Shown here: piece after piece, positions 60,749-64,000 of the stretch
Layout: each line of letters opens with the position of its first letter
How positions within the stretch are numbered: the first letter of the stretch is position 1
Source: Labrenzia sp. CE80
GTDB lineage: Bacteria > Pseudomonadota > Alphaproteobacteria > Rhizobiales > Stappiaceae
Assembly (NCBI RefSeq): GCF_009650605.1
Contig: NZ_WAJT01000002.1
Location: forward strand, 124,001 to 188,000
DNA length: 64,000 nt
Direction: 5' to 3'
Notes under the pieces: generated by a model
Database searches by the model: none
What the model was told of the DNA's origin: nothing
The model's input: the letters and a program-made list of their open reading frames with translations, nothing else
Program-made: the position numbers and the translations under genes

Positions 60749-60771
60749 GTTTCGAATTGAATGACTTGAAG

Positions 60772-60809
60772 CAGGGCGGATCCGGTTCTCGGTTCCGCCC
60801 TGTTTTCGT
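60772..60809 (+). terminator. rho-independent terminator of pnp
   Basis: CAGGGCGGA and TCCGCCCTG form a 9-bp stem, followed by TTTTCGTTT. It lies 24 bp after the stop codon. Confidence 0.88.
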
Positions 60810-60892
60810 TTGTGGTTGGCGGTCTTTGGACGATTTGCGAAGTCCTTCGAAGCTGCTATACCGCATCCACTTGTTTCAAGATGGGGATGGGC

Positions 60893-61705
60893 ATGAGTGA
60901 AATGCGCCTTGTTGTCGTCGGCGCTGCTGGCCGGATGGGCCGCGCTCTCGTGCGCGCCGTAACCGAAACCGAAGGTGCTCGGGTTTGTGCCGCGATCGAG
61001 CGCAGCGGCTCCGAATTCCTCGGTCAGGACATTGGTGAACTGGCGGGCGTTGGAACGCTCGGAGTTGCCGTCACCGACGATGCGTTGTCCGCATTCGCCG
61101 CTGCTGACGGTGTTCTGGATTTCACCGCGCCGGTTGCCTCGCTTGAATTTGCCGAGCTTGCCGCTCAGGCGCGCATCGTCCACGTGATCGGCACGACCGG
61201 TTGGGCGGAAGATGAGGATAAACCGCTTTTTGCGGCCGCTCGTCATGCGCGAATCGTAAAGTCGGGCAATATGAGCCTTGGCGTCAATCTCCTGGCCGCG
61301 CTGGTGAAAAAAGCCGCCCAGGCCCTTGATGCAGATTTTGATATCGAAGTTCTCGAGATGCATCACAAGCACAAGGTCGATGCACCTTCGGGAACCGCAC
61401 TGCTGCTTGGTGAGGCGGCAGCCGAGGGGCGTCATATGCCTCTGGCTGAACACTCTGTCCGCTCCCGAGACGGGATCACGGGCGCCCGCAAGAGTGGTGA
61501 CATTGGTTTTGCCACGCTTCGTGGTGGTTCAGTGATTGGTGAACACTCGGTGATTTTCGCCGGCGAGGGGGAGCGGATAGAGCTGACCCATCGTGCCGAA
61601 GATCGCCAGCTGTTTGCGAAGGGCGCGGTAAAGGCAGCACTTTGGGCCTTCGACAAGAAGCCCGGGTTTTATTCGATGGCCGACGTTCTCGGCCTGAACG
61701 ACTGA
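60893..61705 (+). CDS. dapB: 4-hydroxy-tetrahydrodipicolinate reductase
   Basis: A 270-residue NAD(P)H enzyme of lysine and diaminopimelate synthesis. Nucleotide loop VVGAAGRMGRALV, then DFTAPVASLEF, GTTGW, SGNMSLGVNLL and the catalytic EMHHKHKVDAPSGTAL. The frame opens at 60812; among ATG codons at 60881, 60887 and 60893 I chose the last, with a GGGGATGGGC stretch as ribosome-binding site. gpmA follows after 28 bp. Confidence 0.97.
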   Translation: MSEMRLVVVGAAGRMGRALVRAVTETEGARVCAAIERSGSEFLGQDIGELAGVGTLGVAVTDDALSAFAAADGVLDFTAPVASLEFAELAAQARIVHVIGTTGWAEDEDKPLFAAARHARIVKSGNMSLGVNLLAALVKKAAQALDADFDIEVLEMHHKHKVDAPSGTALLLGEAAAEGRHMPLAEHSVRSRDGITGARKSGDIGFATLRGGSVIGEHSVIFAGEGERIELTHRAEDRQLFAKGAVKAALWAFDKKPGFYSMADVLGLND

Positions 61706-61733
61706 CATTTGTTGAGAAATTGGGAGATCGGCT

Positions 61734-62354
61734 ATGGAACGCCTCTTGGTGCTTGTCCGCCACGGTCAAAGCGAGTGGAACCTGAAAAACCTGTTCACCG
61801 GCTGGAAGGATCCTGACCTCACGGAGCAGGGGGTCGCCGAAGCCAAGAATGCAGGCGTGCAATTGCACGACATGAAGCTGCAGTTCGATATCGCATATAC
61901 GTCTGTTCTGCAGCGCGCCCAGAAGACGCTGACCCTCATCCTTGAAGAGCTTGGCCAGCAAGGCCTGGAAACGATCAAGGATCAGGCTCTGAACGAGCGT
62001 GACTATGGTGACATCACCGGCATGAACAAGGACGAGGCGCGCCAGCAGTTTGGCGAAGAGCAGGTGCACATCTGGCGTCGTTCCTTCGACATTCCGCCTC
62101 CGGGCGGCGAAAGCCTCAAGATGACCGCCGAACGCGTTCTGCCTTACTACCGCACGGAAATCCTTCCCCAGGTGTTGTCAGGCAAGCGGACGATCGTCGC
62201 TGCCCACGGCAACTCCCTGCGCGCCTTGATCATGGAACTGGAAGGACTGTCGCCGGAAGAGATCCTGAAGCGTGAACTGGGCACTGGTGCGCCGGTCATC
62301 TACCGCCTGGATGAGGATGGCAAGGTCATCAGTGTCGAGGACCTCGCTGACTGA
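61734..62354 (+). CDS. gpmA: 2,3-bisphosphoglycerate-dependent phosphoglycerate mutase
   Basis: A 206-residue glycolytic mutase, the short form usual in alphaproteobacteria. The phosphohistidine motif is LVRHGQSEWNLKNLFTGWKDPDLTEQG, then NERDYGDITGMNKDEA and the second histidine in VAAHGNSLRALIM. A strong terminator follows. Confidence 0.96.
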   Translation: MERLLVLVRHGQSEWNLKNLFTGWKDPDLTEQGVAEAKNAGVQLHDMKLQFDIAYTSVLQRAQKTLTLILEELGQQGLETIKDQALNERDYGDITGMNKDEARQQFGEEQVHIWRRSFDIPPPGGESLKMTAERVLPYYRTEILPQVLSGKRTIVAAHGNSLRALIMELEGLSPEEILKRELGTGAPVIYRLDEDGKVISVEDLAD

Positions 62355-62376
62355 TAGTGCGTTCTCTCTGAATATG

Positions 62377-62409
62377 AAAAAGGCGGCCAATTGGCCGCCT
62401 TTTTTGTTT
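62377..62409. terminator. bidirectional terminator between gpmA and the kinase gene
   Basis: AAAAAGGCGGCCAA and TTGGCCGCCTTTTT form a perfect palindrome with T-runs on both strands. It serves the two convergent genes. Confidence 0.95.
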
Positions 62410-62427
62410 TTCTTGTTTGCAATGGGC

Positions 62428-63429
62428 TCAGACTTCAAAACCACCCTGCTCTGCGATCGCCTTCAGTGGCTTCTCAGGGCGTGCGCCGACATGCCCGATG
62501 ACGTTCGAGGCGCACAGGCAGCCCAATTCCGTGGAGGACTTCAGGTCGTAGTCCCGCGCCAGGCCAAACAGGAAGCCTGAGGCGAAAAGGTCACCGGCGC
62601 CTGTGAGATCGACCACTTCATCGACAGCTTTGGCTTCAGCCTTGACGATCTCGCTCGAGGTGATTGCCATCGCCCCTTTTTCGCCGAGGGTCAGAGCCGT
62701 CAGGGCGCCGCAGTCGCGGGCTGCACCAATGGCCGTGTCCAGATCAGCCGTTTCATAAAGTGCCTTCAGTTCATGTTCGTTCGCGAACATGACGTCGACC
62801 ACGCCGTCCTTTAAGAGATCCAGGAACTCGGACCGGTACCGGTCAACGCAGAAGGAGTCTGACAGGGTGATGCCGACCTTGCGGTCATTCGCGTGGGCGA
62901 TCTTGGCGGCCTCGAGGAAGGCTTTCTTCGCCTCTTCGGGGTCCCAAAGATAGCCTTCCATGTAGGTGATCGCGGAAGCCTTAACGATCTCCGGATCGAC
63001 GTCGGTGGGGCCAAACCGGGTGCAGGCGCCCAGATAGGTGTTCATGGTCCGCTCTCCGTCCGGAGTGATCAGGATCATGGAGCGGGCGGTGGGGTCACTG
63101 TCGACAAGGCGCGGTGTTTCGAAGTGAACTCCAGTGCCTTTCATGTCGTGGGCATAGCTGTCGCCCAGTTCATCCTCAGCCACCTTGCCGAAAAATGCCG
63201 GCTTTCCGCCTAGTGACGCGATGCCTGCGGCCGTATTGCCGGCGCTGCCACCGGAAATGCGCACCGTCTGTCCCATCTTTTCGTAGAGGCGAACGGCCTC
63301 CTCGGTGTCGATCAGGCGCATGGAGCCTTTGACAAGATTTTCCTGAAGCAGGAAGTCTTCTTCCACATGGGCGAAGACGTCACAGATGGCATTGCCGATG
63401 CACAGGGCATCATACTTGATTTCGGTCAT
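62428..63429 (-). CDS. PfkB-family kinase, probable adenosine kinase
   Basis: A 333-residue ribokinase-like enzyme. GGSAGNTAAGIASLGG near residue 60 and the catalytic LTGAGDLFASGFLFGLARDYDL near the C-terminus define PfkB kinases. The N-terminus (YDALCIGNAICDVFAHVEEDFL) matches proteins annotated as adenosine kinase in alphaproteobacteria; another nucleoside or sugar substrate cannot be excluded. It starts 25 bp downstream of pheA on the same strand. Confidence 0.9.
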   Translation of the reverse strand: MTEIKYDALCIGNAICDVFAHVEEDFLLQENLVKGSMRLIDTEEAVRLYEKMGQTVRISGGSAGNTAAGIASLGGKPAFFGKVAEDELGDSYAHDMKGTGVHFETPRLVDSDPTARSMILITPDGERTMNTYLGACTRFGPTDVDPEIVKASAITYMEGYLWDPEEAKKAFLEAAKIAHANDRKVGITLSDSFCVDRYRSEFLDLLKDGVVDVMFANEHELKALYETADLDTAIGAARDCGALTALTLGEKGAMAITSSEIVKAEAKAVDEVVDLTGAGDLFASGFLFGLARDYDLKSSTELGCLCASNVIGHVGARPEKPLKAIAEQGGFEV

Positions 63430-63454
63430 TTAGATTTCCTGATGGTCGACTGCA

Positions 63455-64000
63455 TTAAATTTCAGGCGTCGGGCGCAGGGCACGGTTGGCCTCAGGTTCC
63501 CTGATCTTCTCGCGGAACGGGCTGGCGTTGTAGACGCCAAGCATCTTGAACTCGGCGCAGTAGAAACGCAGTTCCTCCAGGGCGAGGCTGACGGAGGGAT
63601 CGTCCGGATGGCCCTCGATGTCCGCATAGAACATCGAGGCAAAGAACTGGCCTTCAAGCTGGTAGGATTCCAGCTTGGTCATGTTGACGCCATTGGTCGC
63701 GAAGCCGCCAAGGGCTTTGTAAAGCGCAGCGGGCACGTTGCGGACGCGGAAGATGAAGGTTGTGATGATCGGCTGCCCGGAATTGGCCGCCTTGCGATCG
63801 TCCCGGGACAAGATCAGGAACCGTGTGGTGTTGTGGGCTGCGTCCTCAACATCCTCGCGCAGGATATCGAGACCATAGACATCGGCTGCCATGCGCGGCG
63901 CGAGTGCCGAGGCCGTCGGATCATTGCGTTCCGCGATCTGACGCGCAGACCCTGCGGTGTCCGCGCCGACGACGGCGTTGAGCCCGAGGTCGCGGATGAT
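63455..64000 (-). CDS. pheA: prephenate dehydratase, 3' part (runs off the window)
   Basis: The last 181 codons of pheA. The visible part starts inside the catalytic domain (IIRDLGLNAVVGADTAGSARQIAERNDPTASALAPRMAADVYGLDIL), passes the catalytic block with the TRF motif (NTTRFLILSRDD), and ends in an ACT domain (FIFRVRNVPAALYKALGGFATNGVNMTKLESYQLEGQFFASMFYADIEGH) that binds phenylalanine for feedback control. The start codon lies beyond base 64000. It converts prephenate to phenylpyruvate. Confidence 0.95.
   Translation of the reverse strand: MIRDLGLNAVVGADTAGSARQIAERNDPTASALAPRMAADVYGLDILREDVEDAAHNTTRFLILSRDDRKAANSGQPIITTFIFRVRNVPAALYKALGGFATNGVNMTKLESYQLEGQFFASMFYADIEGHPDDPSVSLALEELRFYCAEFKMLGVYNASPFREKIREPEANRALRPTPEI

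Noticed and set aside
58484..61453. Open frame of 989 codons on the minus strand across pnp and dapB
   Set aside because: It is antisense to two certain genes, has no domain, and its composition (rich in His, Asp, Arg, Leu) is that of a shadow frame over GC-rich coding DNA.

Overview
The window looks like a chromosomal segment of an alphaproteobacterium, most likely a marine Hyphomicrobiales/Stappiaceae-type organism related to Roseibium (Labrenzia). That placement is inferred from gene order (gyrB-recF-dnaN-dnaA-rhodanese-rpsT-enoyl-CoA hydratase-mutM // ubiE-ubiB; lnt-phrR-like-metK-trmB; rimP-nusA-ylxR-infB-rbfA-truB-rpsO-pnp), from the codon usage, and from a Fur-family protein of the rhizobial Mur type. 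It was not tested by any database search.

Layout. (1) 1-6.3 kb is a catabolic accessory region: the end of an amino-acid ABC permease, its ATPase, a proline-racemase-superfamily enzyme with a Ser/Thr active-site pair (probable trans-3-hydroxyproline dehydratase), a ClpP paralogue, an ArsR regulator with its SRPBCC partner, an FCD-type GntR regulator, a probable delta1-pyrroline-2-carboxylate reductase (Ldh2 family) and a DHDPS-family lyase. Together these fit uptake and breakdown of hydroxyprolines, with the GntR protein as probable regulator: a TGTATCCAAAAT-type motif occurs three times beside its own gene, the reductase gene and the lyase gene. (2) 6.3-14 kb is gene-poor and accessory: a decayed IS3-type transposase end, an orphan secreted protein, tRNA-Arg(CCG), an RlpA-like protein, a PAS-GGDEF-EAL protein with a damaged EAL half, a TetR regulator facing a DUF1499 membrane protein, a secreted ricin-like protein and several empty stretches. 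(3) 14-22 kb is the replication-initiation block on the minus strand (gyrB, recF, dnaN, dnaA, rhodanese, rpsT), with a 0.6-kb AT-rich intergenic region that carries three clustered GANTC sites. (4) 22-28.6 kb holds a crotonase, mutM, ubiE-ubiB, alkB and two poorly known proteins. (5) 28.9-37.8 kb is a proteostasis cluster: dnaK, dnaJ, hslV and hslU, interleaved with a PmtA-like methyltransferase, a PACE-type membrane protein, an FMN reductase and a multi-spanning membrane protein translationally coupled to hslV. (6) 38-50.4 kb: nfu scaffold, tsaB-rimI-fur/mur-plsC, miaB-phoH-ybeY-corC-lnt, a PhrR-like regulator, metK with a structured leader, trmB and a phage-repressor-like XRE gene. (7) 50.7-60.8 kb is the translation/RNA operon rimP to pnp. 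(8) 60.9-64 kb: dapB, gpmA, an adenosine-kinase-like gene and the 3' part of pheA, which runs off the right edge.

Most of the window is ordinary core genome. The points most worth following are the hydroxyproline region with its unusual active-site pair and shared operator motif, the ArsR palindrome, the hairpin over the ribosome-binding site of the degenerate GGDEF-EAL gene, the membrane protein wedged between hslV and hslU, the metK leader, the GANTC cluster upstream of the dnaA block, and the orphan secreted protein at 6.8 kb.
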